A stretch of 64,000 nt of DNA from assembly GCA_026874595.1 (NCBI GenBank), contig CM049311.1:67212453-67276452 (forward strand), written 5' to 3'. Below the pieces are notes generated by a model. That model was not told the DNA's origin and did no database searches. It was given only the letters and a program-made list of their open reading frames with translations. The position numbers were made by a program, and so were the translations under genes. Numbering within the stretch: the stretch's first letter is position 1; every line of letters begins with the position of its first letter. Shown here piece after piece: positions 35,350 through 47,959 of this stretch. This DNA is from Sipunculus nudus (Eukaryota; Annelida; Sipuncula; Golfingiida; Sipunculidae).

Positions 35350-36805
35350 GACATGTAAATTGAATAACATTCTGCAGTGATCGGTTTCAGTACACCAACC
35401 GTAAACAAAATCAACTAGCTTTTAAGGTTTTTTTATGTAAGTCAAGTAATTATTGTGTTGTATAATTCTCAACAGACACAAATAAATGTCATTTAATGAA
35501 AGTCTATACCTGAACAGCATAAATTGCCCATCAATTGGTATTGACAGTACTAAAATGTTCCGATAATTTCATTGCTACTTTTTTATACACGAATACTGCG
35601 AAACATGTCTCCAGTATGAATGTTATATGTTTTATGTGTTATGACGAGTAAAACCTTGCATAAATAATTCAATTTTTTTTATTTCAATAAAGAGCATAGA
35701 ACAGAGTTATTATGTTTTAAATATATATTTATTAATACATTCTATCCTCTATCCTAATTTTCTCTGTTTACCCGACTACATGCTTTTTGTGCATGACAAT
35801 TACAAAAGTGTAAAGAACAGATGATTTCGTCCCATGTTACTAAACCGGCGTTTGTTTCATGTGGACCAAAATCTCAGTTTGGTATTTTTTTTTTATTTTT
35901 TAATTGTGTTGTTTCTTTTCCAGAAAAACAATATTTGTCAGTTCTTTTAATGATAATTTTGCTATCTAATGAGGTCGATTGCATATACTCGTTCGAGACC
36001 GTGTGGTCGGCCATTTTGGCTTCGTCTCCCTCAAGCCATTATAACGACCCAAGATAATCCCCCCAACCATTTTTACCCTTGTTAAAATGACAAACAGAAA
36101 AAAAGATATATCTGAGGCTTTAGTGGAAAACTTGTCCAAAATCAAAACTCGAAGCAATATTATGAAAAAAGAAGAAACAATATATTTTCCCTCCACCTCC
36201 CCCGCCCCCTGTTCCATTTTGCTTTGTACAAATGGTTAACAAAAGGAAAAAAAAGGATTCATTTAAGATTTTCGTGGTAAAGTATTCCCAAGGGGAAACA
36301 TTTATATTCCCGTATATAAGTAATGTTACCGAGAAAAATATGCAGTGACACGGGTCGCCACGGGGAAAGGTTTAATTTGGATGCTGATCTGAATATTTTG
36401 ATTCCACCCGTTGGCGGAGGTACGCGCTCCCCGGTGTCTCCAGGGTTGTTAGGGTTGTAAAATAGATGACGTTAGACCCCTCTTCCCCCCCCCCCCCCCC
36501 CACCGAAAACATATACACGCACATATCCTCCATTTTGAGAAGATAAAAACGAATGTGTCCGTTTAGTGTATTAAGGTTTTTCATGTAACAACGACTGGCG
36601 CTCATAAATTACGCAAGCCAGACTTTAAGGGCAGCTCGTAGTGGAAAGGGTTAAAGGTCAGCAGTGTCACACCAGACAGCTGCGTATAATAACTAGGCCA
36701 GAAATAGATGGGATTTCTACATTAGTTTTATAGCTTTAGTCCAACACGGAGTGGGTGTACCATGCGCCCGACTCCGTGTGAGTGACGGCAGTATACTTTC
36801 TTCGG
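35350..36805. other. No recognised gene
   Basis: AT-rich DNA with a C run at 36486-36501. Frames here have no splice or start support. Confidence 0.3.
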
Positions 36806-36809
36806 TTAC

Positions 36810-36960
36810 CTTTATGACAGGTTTCCTTTACATACACGCTGGCATTCGAGGAACTGAAAGAATCCAGGGCCAGAGATCTGCAAAATCTCAACACCAGGTT
36901 TTGCCTCATTCTCTGGATCCAGTCTTTTTTTAGCGGGAGATCTTCTTTCAAGACGGGCAT
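36810..36960 (-). CDS. Possible first coding exon, unknown protein
   Basis: An ATG at 36960 opens 50 codons (MPVLKEDLPLKKDWIQRMRQ...) ending TCATAAAG before a good donor GTAACC, phase 1. The start is basic and amphipathic, followed by a Ser/Asn-rich stretch (DSFSSSNAS). About 65-75 bp upstream on the minus strand is CCTATATATTTAAA (about 37022-37035), a plausible TATA box, so this may be the gene start. There is no signal peptide and no recognised family. A plus-strand frame over the same bases is treated as its shadow. Confidence 0.35.
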
Positions 36961-37804
36961 ATCATAAAATTGACATTCATATACGCTATATCTGGTTTCG
37001 AAATATCGGGATTAATTACTTTTTAAATATATAGGGTAAAGCATTTCTATTCCTTCGATGCAGTATCTGTTATCATTCTATATATGTTTTTTGTATATAA
37101 ATCCACACTTTTTTATGGTGTAACAAAGCAAGAACTCTAGGCGTCCAAAAGTCCTGGCTATCTAATATTCTCTAGCGTGCCTTACAATATTTCATATATA
37201 AAGTCTTGTGTACGTTGTGCAGAGTAACGTTGATTGGATATTTCGAGCATTAATAAAACTGAGCTTTATGTGAAAGGTTGTTTTTCTTCCTCATATCAAT
37301 TATTTCACCGGAGGGTATCATACTTTACCTTTCCTCGACAGTTTATTTGGTAATATTTTAAAGTAAAGAACTCGTGCTGCTGTATTTCCTCTTCCTAATG
37401 GCACTGAGAATAATTGTATGAAATCCTATAGAAAAGTAACAAAGCTTGTCCGCCTGCTTTAATACCAACAACCCAAGAAGCTGAAGTTGTTTATTTTCTT
37501 GAATATGTGTTGTCGTCAGCGCAATATCTGCCTTATTTATGGGGCGCGGTCGGTCATGCTTAATTTTATAAAGTAACTGTATACCCCAATCATCCGATAG
37601 CGATTATATAAAAAAACTGTTACTATGTGTTCAGCTTATTACCTTATTTTAAGGATGTATAATAAACCTAAATATATATCGGTTAACTAAACGGTAAGCA
37701 CGTCAATCCCGGATATTCAAACTGCGATACTCACTATCTCACGGACAACTGCTCTTATTATGCTTTCTCTTTCATTGTTTATTAAAATCAAAATCTATAC
37801 AAAC

Positions 37805-37837
<33 letters not shown>

Positions 37838-38100
37838 TACATATATACATAATCATTTTAGTTAATCACAAACCTATACCATTCACTTGGAAGTTGGGCT
37901 AAAAGGAGTTTATTCATATATCAGTGTATTGGTAATTTTTAAAGCTATGCAAAAACTGATCCTTGAGCACAATATTAGTCATAGGTGATATATTTGCACC
38001 TTGTAATTTGACCTTGAGTTAATTGTCAAGGACCTAGGTTATCCCCATTATCGCTCTGGTGCGGGCGCCGGGGGAGGCTACCAGTGAGTGCATGTCATTA
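36961..38100. other. No recognised gene; (TA)n at 37808-37838
   Basis: Upstream side of the exon at 36810-36960, with a TATA-like CCTATATATTTAAA on the minus strand. Otherwise AT-rich unique DNA and a short TA tract. Confidence 0.35.
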
Positions 38101-38110
38101 ACAGACACCT

Positions 38111-38462
38111 AGTTAGTCTTTGATATGACTCAAGTTAGTCTTTGACATGACTCTAGTTAGTCTATGACATGACTCTAGTTAGTCTTTGACATAACTCTAG
38201 TTAGTCTTAGATATGACTCTAGTTAGTCTTTGATATGACTAAAGTTAGTCTTTGATATGACTCTAGTTAGTCTTTGGTATGACTCAAGTTAGTCTTTGAT
38301 ATGACTCAAGTTTTTGATATGACTCAAGTTAGTCTTTGATATGACTCAAGTTAGTCTTTGATATGACTCAAGTTAGTCTTTGGTATGACTCGAGTTAGTC
38401 TTTGACATGACTCTATTTAGGCTTTGATATGGCTCTAGTTAGTCTTTGATATGACTCGCTCG
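38111..38462. repeat. 22-bp minisatellite with TGACTCA word
   Basis: About 16 units of TAGTCTTTGATATGACTCAAGT or close variants (GACTCTAGT, GACTAAAGT, GACATGACT). Several consecutive units contain TGACTCA, the AP-1 consensus. A stray partial unit sits at 38570. Confidence 0.9.
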
Positions 38463-38469
38463 TGTGGCT

Positions 38470-39440
38470 GACAGGATGACCTCTGATTAAGCGATAGTTC
38501 GTTTGGCACTTCTAAAATATCAGTGTATGCTGTATAATAAACACACAATGTGCAATATAAATTGGCTTTGACATGACTCGCACGAGCGGTTCATAATATA
38601 AATATTGACCATTATTTTGCCCGATTAATGATTGTTGGGACTTATAATTTAAATAAGCTCTGTCATCGTTTATTTTGCGTCGTTTATCATATACCCTACG
38701 TATATGGGCCATGTTCCGTTTCGATTAATTCATGGTACGTAAAGTCCCTTGTCATGACGATTTGAATGTTATGAGTCAAATAGATCAAGATTTATACTTT
38801 GCCGAGACAGCATCCAAAACAGAGAATGCAAACATAAACGAACTGGAAAAGCTGTGGATGTAGAAGAACTTACCTTATTGAAATTAAGCACGTTCACGTG
38901 ATCGGTATACAACCAATTATTTTCAATTTTATAATTTACAAACATAAACAGGTAAACGTACAACATTTTAAAAGTAAAAAAAAGCAAATACCTATGACCT
39001 TGTCACTTTCACGTGATCAGTATGAAGTTAATATGGTTTTATTAATTAAAAAAAGAACGAATAGGTAAATGTTCAGTATTCAAACTCAAAGTGTATGAAT
39101 TACAGAAAACAAGTGTTATTAAAAATTAAAGATCACTAAGTGAACTTATTAAACCTGATGACCTTTGACATAATCACGGTATGTTGTCAGATATTTTGCA
39201 GGAAAAAAATACCGTTTTAGGGTGTCAGTCATGCTGAGCTACAGCGATCACCCTTCGTCCGTAATCGTAACCGTAATCGTAACTTCGTACTAAAAATCCA
39301 GGGAGGTTCTTAAAATATCTTGTTGGAAAACTGAAATGAGGTCATTGCGACCTATACTCCCCGAGTAATGTGCACCCCGGAATAATTAAAATTAAATACA
39401 AAAGCTCCAGTATCTGAATAATTAATAAATTATTGGATTG
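38470..39440. other. No recognised gene; CGTCCGT module at 39225-39290
   Basis: GAGCTACAGCGATCACCCTTCGTCCGT is followed by AATCGTAACCG repeats (written here in parts: CTACAGCGATCACCC, TTCGTCCGT). A relative lies at 48290-48355. This short core is widespread in bivalve repeats (recalled). Confidence 0.4.
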
Positions 39441-39449
39441 CTATGATTA

Positions 39450-40050
39450 TTGCCTTCTTTTTTTATCATTGACAGTTTCATAGGCTGCTTAAGATTTATG
39501 ACGCCACCTGTATTTTTCCTGAATTTTATATATTTTTCTCTATTTTTTAGTTTTTTAAATGACAGTAATTGTCTTTATAGACTGGTGTTTGATCGAGTTT
39601 CCAGGAACCTGTCGTGTTTATTGATCACAACTAGTTTGATCACTTGCTGAAGTCTGGTGGCGCTACCTGTATTTTTCAATATTTTCACTCCAACTCTATT
39701 TTTGAGACAGTCAAATCATAGCAGTTGTATTAGTTTCTTAGCTGTGACTTCATATAGTTTTACATGTTTCTGAAGACTATAGGTACTTCCTGTATTCTTT
39801 ACAATTTTAAAGCCCCATTTCCTCTCAAATTTAGGCTGCACATTTACATCAGTGTTGTCAGCTTCTAAACTGTGGGTTTATTTAATGTTCTGAAATTTGG
39901 TGGGTTTATTGATCATAATGTTTAACAATTTCATCTGTATTTTTCTGATTTTTCATACGTTTTCCGCTGCTTTTAGACCGGCAAATGACAGCTTTCATAT
40001 CAGTTTCTCAGCTGTGGTTTAATCTGGTATCCTTAAACCTCATATGTTGA
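39450..40050. repeat. Diverged tandem units with CCTGTATTTTTC
   Basis: Four degenerate units start near 39500, 39660, 39782 and 39928 with (C/T)(A/T)CCTGTATTTTTC-like words, followed by TTTTCAC/TTTTCATAC and later TCAG(C)TTCTNAACTGTG-like words. Spacing is 120-160 bp. Confidence 0.5.
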
Positions 40051-40054
40051 TTGG

Positions 40055-41850
40055 CCATGATAATTTATCAGTCCCATAAAACTGGTTGCAACACCTTAAC
40101 ACATTTTCAGTTGTGTTGGGCTATAACGATGTCTTTGTCCGACGTACTGTCGCCCGTTCTTCCGTTAACAGGGCACAAATCAGAACCATTTCACTTAGAA
40201 ACTCAAAAACCAGGGATGTTCCGGAGAATCTCCTCGTAAACTTGAAACTAAGTCAAAGTGATCTAAATTTCTTTTACACAACAAATCATGCTTTTAGCAT
40301 AATTAAAAAAGTGGACTTTCTAAAATATCGCATATATACCCGTCATATCTGACCCACAAATTGTTTGCACCATTACTTCATATAACCCTAGAAACTGATG
40401 ACTTTGGCCTTCCCGTCTGCAGACATCTCGTGTTTTTTTCCGTCAGCTCTGTCAATGGGAGCCCATTAGTAGACATCTGCATATTTTGCAAGAAAAAGGC
40501 TATTCATATTTACATATACATCCCTGTCACCACACAAAATTTGAACAAAACTGGTCAAACCAGTTATGCAGAAATCTTATTCTCCTCACGTATAACCTAT
40601 ATAGACGAGTCATGATTGGATTTAACTTCACATATGGAAGAACCCTGTCGTTTCTGAAGGTCAAAGGTCAAGATCACATTTGACGTTTATTTTAGTTTGC
40701 TTTTCAGATGAAAAAAAAATCATGTTGTTTGTAAAAAAATCCCGTTGTGAATGTTAGGCTTTAATTTCATGCAAGTCAGCTGAGCGTCATTACCAATTGA
40801 TCACTTGTTTGAAATACCAAATAAGAAAAGTTGAGTGTACAGTTATCATTTTAATATTAAATAAGTGCAAGAAATAGTAAAATGTGTGTTATGGAAACAG
40901 TTCTTTAGGAACCTATAAAACGAAGTGACTTTTCATGTGATTGGTATGTTGTCAGTCCTTAAGTGTTTAACAGCTTGAGTAATTTTAACCGCTTACTTTC
41001 TATATTTAGTGACCAAAAATGAAGTTCGGTTCTAATAGGATAGGCTTGTCAGCACACGTGTGGTTTCCAAGGCCCGCTAAGTATTTTATTATGTGTTACA
41101 ATGTAATGTTTTAGTGCAATCAGATCAAGTGGCTCACACATCTTCCTGCATCACCTGGTTTCACTAAAACACATCCCACGCTAACCGCTCATCTGGTCCT
41201 GTCATTAAAAGATCTTGATATGATAATATGATGATTAATGTCGGTTCCCATATATTAATTTAGCTGTAAAATAATACGATGTTGTTCAGGCATTTTAAGC
41301 ATATTCATTTTTACTGAGGCAGGGAAAAGACTAAAAAGCTTACAGAAGAGACTTTATAAGTTGGCCATAGAATCAACGGGACAACCTGATGTCGTGGTGT
41401 GCTAATTGTCAAGTTAAGTCTGGTTTAATTTATTAATTTGCTCTATTTATTGCATGTAGAATGGGTGCGGGGATGGATGGGGGAGGGGGGGGGGGGGGGG
41501 GGACTGGCTAGATTGACAATAGCAAGGTCGACGTACCCTTTGAGAGGATTTTTGCTTAGAAACGGAGGACTACCCATGAAAAAACATAGGCATTCTTTAC
41601 TGGTGATAAGTAAGTCCACAGCCCCAGGTTATGAAATCAACGTAATCTGTTCTTTTATTATTACGCGAATAATGGACCAGGTTCCATTTTATTACTATGT
41701 TAATTATGTGACTGGTACGGAACCTAATATCAACATATCACGTAGTAGTGCCGAGCATAAATTTTGTTACGGAGACAAAAAAATCAGATTCTGTAACACT
41801 AGGCAGCGTGAAATGTCTAGGGGAATGAATAAAGAAGTCAGTGTTTTTTT
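40055..41850. other. No recognised gene
   Basis: A long G run (41476-41502) lies inside an otherwise unremarkable 151-codon frame (41438-41893) that lacks an ATG at its start. The frame also enters the LTR-like segment and is judged spurious. Confidence 0.3.
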
Positions 41851-41852
41851 TT

Positions 41853-42540
41853 TGTTGACAAATAATGATAATTTATTCTTAAAACAGCCCTAACATTACA
41901 ATACACTAAATCGTTACAATTACACAGTAAAACAACAGTATAAGAGTACAATGTACAGTACCTGGATACCACCACTGTCACAGCGACAAGTCCTTTAGAA
42001 CGTAGAATCCAGATGAACAGTTCACATAAATCTTCTCAGAGAATGAAAGTCCAATTCAATCACAATTCAATCTGTTGTAATCCCAATGTGAAGTTCTTCT
42101 AATAATCCAAAAAGCAAACTGGAGACGGGCCGCACTAAATCTGCATAGAGTTCGTAGAATCCCTGACACTACTGCAATTATCAGATAGGTCCAAAACTGA
42201 CTCACGCTCTTCCGTGTCCACTGGAATATTTCTCTCTCCTGTCCTCGGCCCTAAAACACAGCCCCTTTCATCCGAAAATTCTAGAAACTTCTATTTCACG
42301 AACAGTCTAAAGAATCCAGCAATACATAATACACACGCCGCAAAGAACAATACATGACACGCGCTCATAGAGCGCCAACAGCCCAGAAAGTTCCCGAATA
42401 GCAAGAGCGCTGTGTTTCTACACGTGAGAGCTCAACCAATGCGGATTACACCGAGCCTGCAACATCCGGCCAGGCGAGGTTGCTACAGCAACGAGCCACG
42501 CCCGCGCTACATGAATCAAGTGTCAACAACATTTGTAACA
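41853..42540 (-). mobile_element. Probable solo LTR
   Basis: Read on the minus strand, the 688-bp segment begins TGTTACAAATG and ends ATTTGTCAACA, i.e. TG...CA termini with TGTT/AACA inverted ends. About 20 bp before the 3' end it has AATAAA (in AAGAATAAATTATC), as expected for the R region signal of an LTR. The segment has higher complexity and GC than its flanks and no long ORF. No matching second LTR or internal pol region is in the window, so it would be a solo LTR. A clean 4-6 bp target duplication is not seen; the left flank is a poly-T run that may have changed. Confidence 0.45.
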
Positions 42541-42559
42541 GACATCTGTAACAGTGACC

Positions 42560-43990
42560 AATTAACCAAGCGTGACGAAAATAATGCATACTTACAGATT
42601 CTTTTACGAAAGCGTTCTTTTGTACCTTCTATATTCTGATATGCCAGTCAAAGGATAAAGTTTACGTGAAATCATTGAAATAATTTATTAAAAAGGTGCA
42701 ATTGGGTTCAATATATATTATATTGAAATAAGAGAATCGACTTTTAATCTACTCTACATTGTTTGATATGAAATCTAATTCCCCCCCCCCCCCCCCCCAC
42801 ATGTTTAAACCAGGTAGTTTCTGCGTCCATAGCACACTGGATTTTTAGTTAATCAATTTTCTATTTTTCCCCCAAGAATTGTGTTTTAAGTTTATTATTT
42901 GCGACCAACGTTCTTGATATACAGATACATTGTGACAAATAGGACGCAGGTTGAACTCTATTTATAATTGATGCAGCTAAAGTAACAGACAGGTGTTTTC
43001 TTATAGTACCTCGTGTATCTGACCCGATGATGTAAAGTCCAGTTAAGAAAATAACATTCAAGTAACTTTAAGGGTACTGTCTGATTTGTGAAAGACCCTA
43101 TCCTGAACTTTGCGGACAGGTATGTTGATCGGGACATATGGAGATAGATCATTTGATGCACATCGATTTAACCAAACTTGTTTCAGTAATATTGTTGCAT
43201 GATATAAGTGGTCAGATAAGTTCTGATTGAAATAGGAAATTGTTTAGGATTTCCTAGTTCTTTCTTTAAATATCTGTGACCATAAATGTGACAATCTAAC
43301 GGAGAACCCACAGAGCACCCCCGCCACGAGATAATGACACCCTCACAAATTTTCGAACACCCCCCCCCCCTTAAGACACCCAGAACTAAATTCCTCTTTC
43401 AGAATATTATAATTTAATATATTAAAATAAATTAATTAAATTTTTAAAATATATATACCTTTGGCTAAATGATCAGCAGTATATTGTTCATAATTTGCAT
43501 TAGATTTAAATATTCAGAATCATGGGCTAACGTTTATGCCTATTAATTTAGGCAGTTGACACATACAATACCCTTAATGTGTTAAATATAAGACGCATGG
43601 TTGAAACATAATATGGAAAATGACACAAAACAATAAGCTGATTGATTGAATTATATCGAAATTTACAACTTGTTTTTCTTATTTATCTGTGTCACTTTTT
43701 TTCAAAGGATTACAAAGCACAGTCCTAGATCATTATACGTTATCCACATACTAGAATGATAACCATGGTTTCGAGATGCGACCCGTGATATTTGAATTCA
43801 AGATAAGAAAAACTGAGAGAAATCAACTAATCAGGGTTCGTAAAGGGACAAGTATCCCGAAGATAGCATCCAGTCAAAAGTTGCAGGATGAGGTAAATCG
43901 GTAAACTCCAAAGCGGAATAACGCTTTTATGTGGACCACGCCCAAATCCTCATTTGATAGCAGGATCCATCTATGCACGGATGTGATCGT
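42560..43990. other. No recognised gene; C runs
   Basis: C runs at 42781-42798 and 43361-43370. No exons recognised. Confidence 0.3.
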
Positions 43991-43993
43991 TAC

Positions 43994-44166
43994 CTGTCCT
44001 TTCACAGCCATGTCAATAACATCACAAAGGCATTCATCTTTAACAATAAATAATCCAATCAAATTGAATAATTTCGGGTGATAATTCACGTTGACAGTCA
44101 ATAATTCAGTAAACTCATGAAAATTTAATTTTGCTTGTCCCACGCATCGCAATAGAAGACGATTGA
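43994..44166 (-). CDS. Protein-kinase-like exon (N-lobe part)
   Basis: The minus-strand segment has an acceptor ATTGCTAG and a good donor GGACAG/GTAACG. It is open for 173 bp in the frame containing FHEFTELLT, then NYHPKLFNLIGLFIVKDECL and DMAVKG. The pattern resembles the alpha-C to beta-5 part of tyrosine kinases (E in the helix, HPN(I/L)VNLIG, then a hydrophobic strand and a hinge with D/EMA..G). HPKLF for HPNIV and the lack of neighbouring exons (no glycine-loop or HRD exon found) suggest a diverged or decayed gene piece. The acceptor pyrimidine tract is weak. Function is inferred only from this motif pattern. Confidence 0.45.
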
Positions 44167-44674
44167 CTAGCAATCGATTTTAGATTCAACTGGCTTGATC
44201 CTTTTGTTTTATTCCGGTGCATGGTCGCCGACAAGGACGCAATTCCGTCTCTGATTATAACATCGCTATTCAAGAAAATAACACTTGCTAAAAATATAAT
44301 GTTATAGTGCAGGGCATGAGTTTTCTTGTCACACGCGCCGCGCCCAGAGTCTTCTGTAAGAAACTTAGGTTTTATCTATCCTGGCGGTTGCCTTGGTGCA
44401 CGGCTGAGAATTACACACCGGGAAACCCGTGCCCATTTCAGTTATGAACCTATAACAATCTTTGCGGCATTTTTCCTTAATGACAGAGTCTATAATTAAT
44501 TAACCAGGGTTATGTGTGCCTCAATGGCATACTTAGTATTTAACCTCTTTACTTGCCTAATTGTCTGAAGCTGCTTGTTATGAAACAAATACACAATAAT
44601 TCATCATTTGAAGCTTCTATAGTTGATCATATATAAATACTGGACATATATTTAACATTCTAAACCATAACACC

Positions 44675-44702
44675 CCCCTCCCCCCCCCCCCCCCCCCCCC
44701 CC
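44675..44702. repeat. Poly-C tract
   Basis: About 25 C with few interruptions. Confidence 0.95.
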
Positions 44703-45278
44703 ATTTTTGCTTCCAACCTTCCTTTGTCTGAATAAAGCCCGAATGTTTCACGAGAAGAGTTGTCCGTACTAAACAAGAAATGCATGCAAAAACTTCCATA
44801 CAGACAAGACAGTCAAGGGCGGATTAAGGGGGTGGCTATGTGGACTACAGCCAGGGGCACCAGATATTTAGAGGGCCCCGAAATTAGTAAACAAAAAAGT
44901 GTAAAACAAATTTCATTGCTAGATTGAATTGAATGAGGATGAAGAATGCCGAATGCCGCAATACGATGTGTGTAGGTAAAACTTCTCAATTTGATTGTAG
45001 ATAAAAATAATCATTCGCGAAAACGAAAGAACTCCAGTCTTTTCTATCACATTTCATCTTTATATACTGAGATGTATGACTTGAGTTTTCATGACAGGCT
45101 ATATATTTAATACCCTTGCTGTAAGCTAATGTTACCTGATTAAACCCATGTAAATCAAGAGGTGTTTACATTTCAGACATGCAGTGAGTGGTTGAACAAA
45201 GTGATGGTTATTGCTTCATGCTCACTGTAACACAGATGAAAGTGGAGAGCTAGTGTTCAAACTGAACTAAGAAGTACA

Positions 45279-45415
45279 TCAAGTGTCAAATGAAGAACTT
45301 AATATGAAAAGTAGGCCCACAGGCGCTTGTTCAATAAAATCTTTTCCAGTAAATTTTACAGGAGCTCCAATTTTCGCAAAGAGTTCCCAATCGGATGAAC
45401 CTCTTGGCAAATAAC
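45279..45415 (-). CDS. Exon-like ORF inside the hAT-like element
   Basis: On the minus strand GATATCGTTTGCAG precedes an open stretch that, after two bases, encodes 44 residues beginning YLPRGSSDWELFAKIGAPVK, continuing FTGKDFIEQAPVGLLF, and ending at a TGA. It would be a terminal exon. The residue mix (W, D, G, P, F) is protein-like. No family is recognised. Because it sits inside a TIR element, it may be a captured host exon or the last exon of the element's own gene. Confidence 0.4.
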
Positions 45416-46198
45416 CTGCAAACGATATCATTTGAAAATTATACATATTGATTCAGTATAGCTGTAGAGAATCTTAAAGTAAGGCAGACACCCTCCAGGT
45501 CGACTAATTCACTCGATCAGTGTTTAACTATATCTCGATCTATGGCATTTTACATATCTCAGATTTACTCAGCGCATCTTTATGATTAAGTTATACTATA
45601 TATACTTTTTTTACTGTTATCTCTTTCTGTATATCTTATATTTGCATTATATCCCAACTTCAGTAATGTGAATACAAAATAGAAATTATAATATTGATCG
45701 TTATATTCTTAAACATTGTGTCACTGCATTTGCAAGTTATAAGAAACTCCGTTGGATAACACCATATTCAGCACGAATTATTCATGAACATTGGAAACTG
45801 TTTTTTTTTGGGGGGGGGCCTGGTCCATTGGTATCGTGCATTAAACAATACCTGATATCGCTGGTGAACGAGTACAATTGCTGTCCATAATCTTACAAGC
45901 TTGATCCTATTGTATGTATTTATTTTGAGGGTCAGGGTGCCCAGAAGAATAGATGCAAAGAAAGACGACAAAACGACTATTAGAAATCACTCTAGAGAAC
46001 GCATGCTGGATTCCTCCAGTTTATGTGGAATATACAGAAACAATTTGATCCTATTCATTCAACGAATTCATTTAATTCATTAATAATCATCAAAATTAAC
46101 AAGCACATGGACGTCGTTTTGCCGTAATTAAGTCTTCACATACAGACCTGCAACTGTTATTTACAAGGATATCAGCGAAAGAGTATTATTTTCCCAGG

Positions 46199-46252
<54 letters not shown>
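46199..46252. repeat. (TA)n microsatellite
   Basis: Pure TA run, inside the hAT-like element near its right end. Confidence 0.95.
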
Positions 46253-46255
<3 letters not shown>

Positions 46256-47082
46256 CCCTAAATAGTTCATTACTCTCGACGTCACTACTCTCAATGAACA
46301 TAAACGATACGTCATTTTTAATGAATGTGTATAAGTTCCAAGAATTTCGTTGATCTGAACGTGCCTTGTTATGCTGTTATATTAAGTATGTCGATATCAA
46401 AATCCAAATACTTGGTATTACGTCACACGTAATAAAATAGACGAAAGTTAATAACATTACGATTCGGTTTAACAGAATGTCTTGTTAAATTGTACAAACC
46501 TTTTCAATTTGATGGTAGGCCCCCTGCTTTAAAGACAGCCAGGGGCCTCATGAAAGTTTAATCCGTCCCTGAAGACAGGAAACCTTATGTGTCGAATATG
46601 ATGAATCCGAGCTAGCCTCCTTTCGTCACATCGACAGATTGCGTAACAAAACCTTGTATATTTGATTGGCTAAATCTCTTATATCTTAACCAATCCGTCG
46701 GGATTCTCACTTTCGCCGCAGAGAATGGAAACTCGGTTAAGGATAACACTAACCTAATACTTTATAATAGGCAAATATTTTGTGATATATGGTTTTCAAA
46801 TTTATTTATATAATTTATCCCTTAACAAAGTTTACATTTATATTTTTAATCCGCCATTTTACCCGTCCTTGCACTGGGACAGGTTCGCTAGATTTCGGCA
46901 GCTGGAAATGCTGACGTAGTTTTGGATAGATGTCGCTGCAACGACCCTTCGCAAATTTCCTTAGGTGTTATGTGAAATTAATGACCCCCTTAGAAAACAC
47001 TCGGCAACGTTCCCGCAAATTCAAATAAAAAAAAAGCTATTTCCGAGGCGTGACAGCTTTTAGTGCCACTACCACCGTCAAA

Positions 47083-47103
47083 ATGTATAATCCTCGCGGT
47101 CAG
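47083..47103 (+). CDS. Possible short first exon MYNPRGQ
   Basis: An ATG in context GTCAAAATG encodes seven codons and ends CGCGGTCAG at a donor GTAACGG, phase 0. About 220 bp upstream lies CCGCCATTTT (46851-46860), a YY1-type word common near TATA-less starts, and the stretch between is CpG-containing. No downstream partner exon was recognised, so this is a weak call. Confidence 0.2.
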
Positions 47104-47715
47104 GTAACGGTTGCTAATGTGAATTTTGAATCTGTTTTAAAATCTACTTTTCAGTTTTCACCTGTTTTTTTAGCTCGCCCCCCCCCCCCCCTCCCCCGGA
47201 TATACAGGTCTAAAAGATACTTAAGTGTGATATTCCATTAAGACGAAAACTATCCAGGATCGACTACTTAACGTTCTTTCCCTGCTACACGCCGAGGAGT
47301 GAACCAGAAAAAACACACCTTCCGCTGCAGAAACAATTACAAATCTAAGAAGAATATTTTAAGAATATATATTAAGACATTTTATCATTATCATACATTT
47401 AACATTTGCATTTTAAAAAATAACATAAAATGACAATCAGAATGGCCCACCTGTAATTGGGTATTAAGGATTTTGAAGATATTTGAAATCTTCACATTTG
47501 TCAGTGGTAATTTACAAGATCGATAAGGCTACTTGCTGCACAAAATAATTATTTTTTAAGAGAATTATTTTCCCTTTATTTTTCTCTTGCTCATAAATTT
47601 ATGTTTTGTCTTGATTGAAGTTTATTGCACATAATCCTCATTGCTAATTGCGCTTATACTTTTGGTTGATTGTGTGAGACAGAATTCATATTCAGTCTAG
47701 TGTTAATACGCAAAA

Positions 47716-47809
47716 TATGAAACACGGAATATGATACACCGAATATGGTCTGTGGAAACACGGAATATGATACACCGAGTATGGTCTGTGGAAACACGGA
47801 ATATCAAAT
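47716..47809. repeat. 36-bp tandem repeat, about 2.5 copies
   Basis: GAAACACGGAATATGATACA and CCGA(A/G)TATGGTCTGTG recur in order. Confidence 0.85.
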
Positions 47810-47959
47810 AACCAGTTTTGAATTCTTAAAAAAAAGCAATTTACCTAATCTTTACATACGGCACAGTCAGTGGAAAATAGGTTTAATATATAGCAAATTG
47901 TAATTCGAATGAGTTCAACTGGCCATGTTACATATGATAATATAATCATCATCTTATAA

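Larger units (their letters stand above)
44806..46579. mobile_element. hAT-like TIR element with 8-bp target duplication
   Basis: The element body is 44814-46571. Left end CAAGGGCGGATTAAG and right end (read inward) CAGGGACGGATTAAA are inverted repeats of the type found at hAT termini. The flanks are AAGACAGT (44806-44813) and AAGACAGG (46572-46579), a 7/8 match with the 8-bp duplication size of hAT transposons. AGCCAGGGGC recurs near both ends. No hAT transposase is recognised inside; the interior holds an exon-like ORF (45279-45415) and a (TA)n tract, so the element is non-autonomous or a decayed copy. Confidence 0.75.

Noticed and set aside
41438-41893. 151-residue open frame
   Set aside because: It has no ATG at its start, crosses a poly-G tract and ends inside an LTR-like segment.
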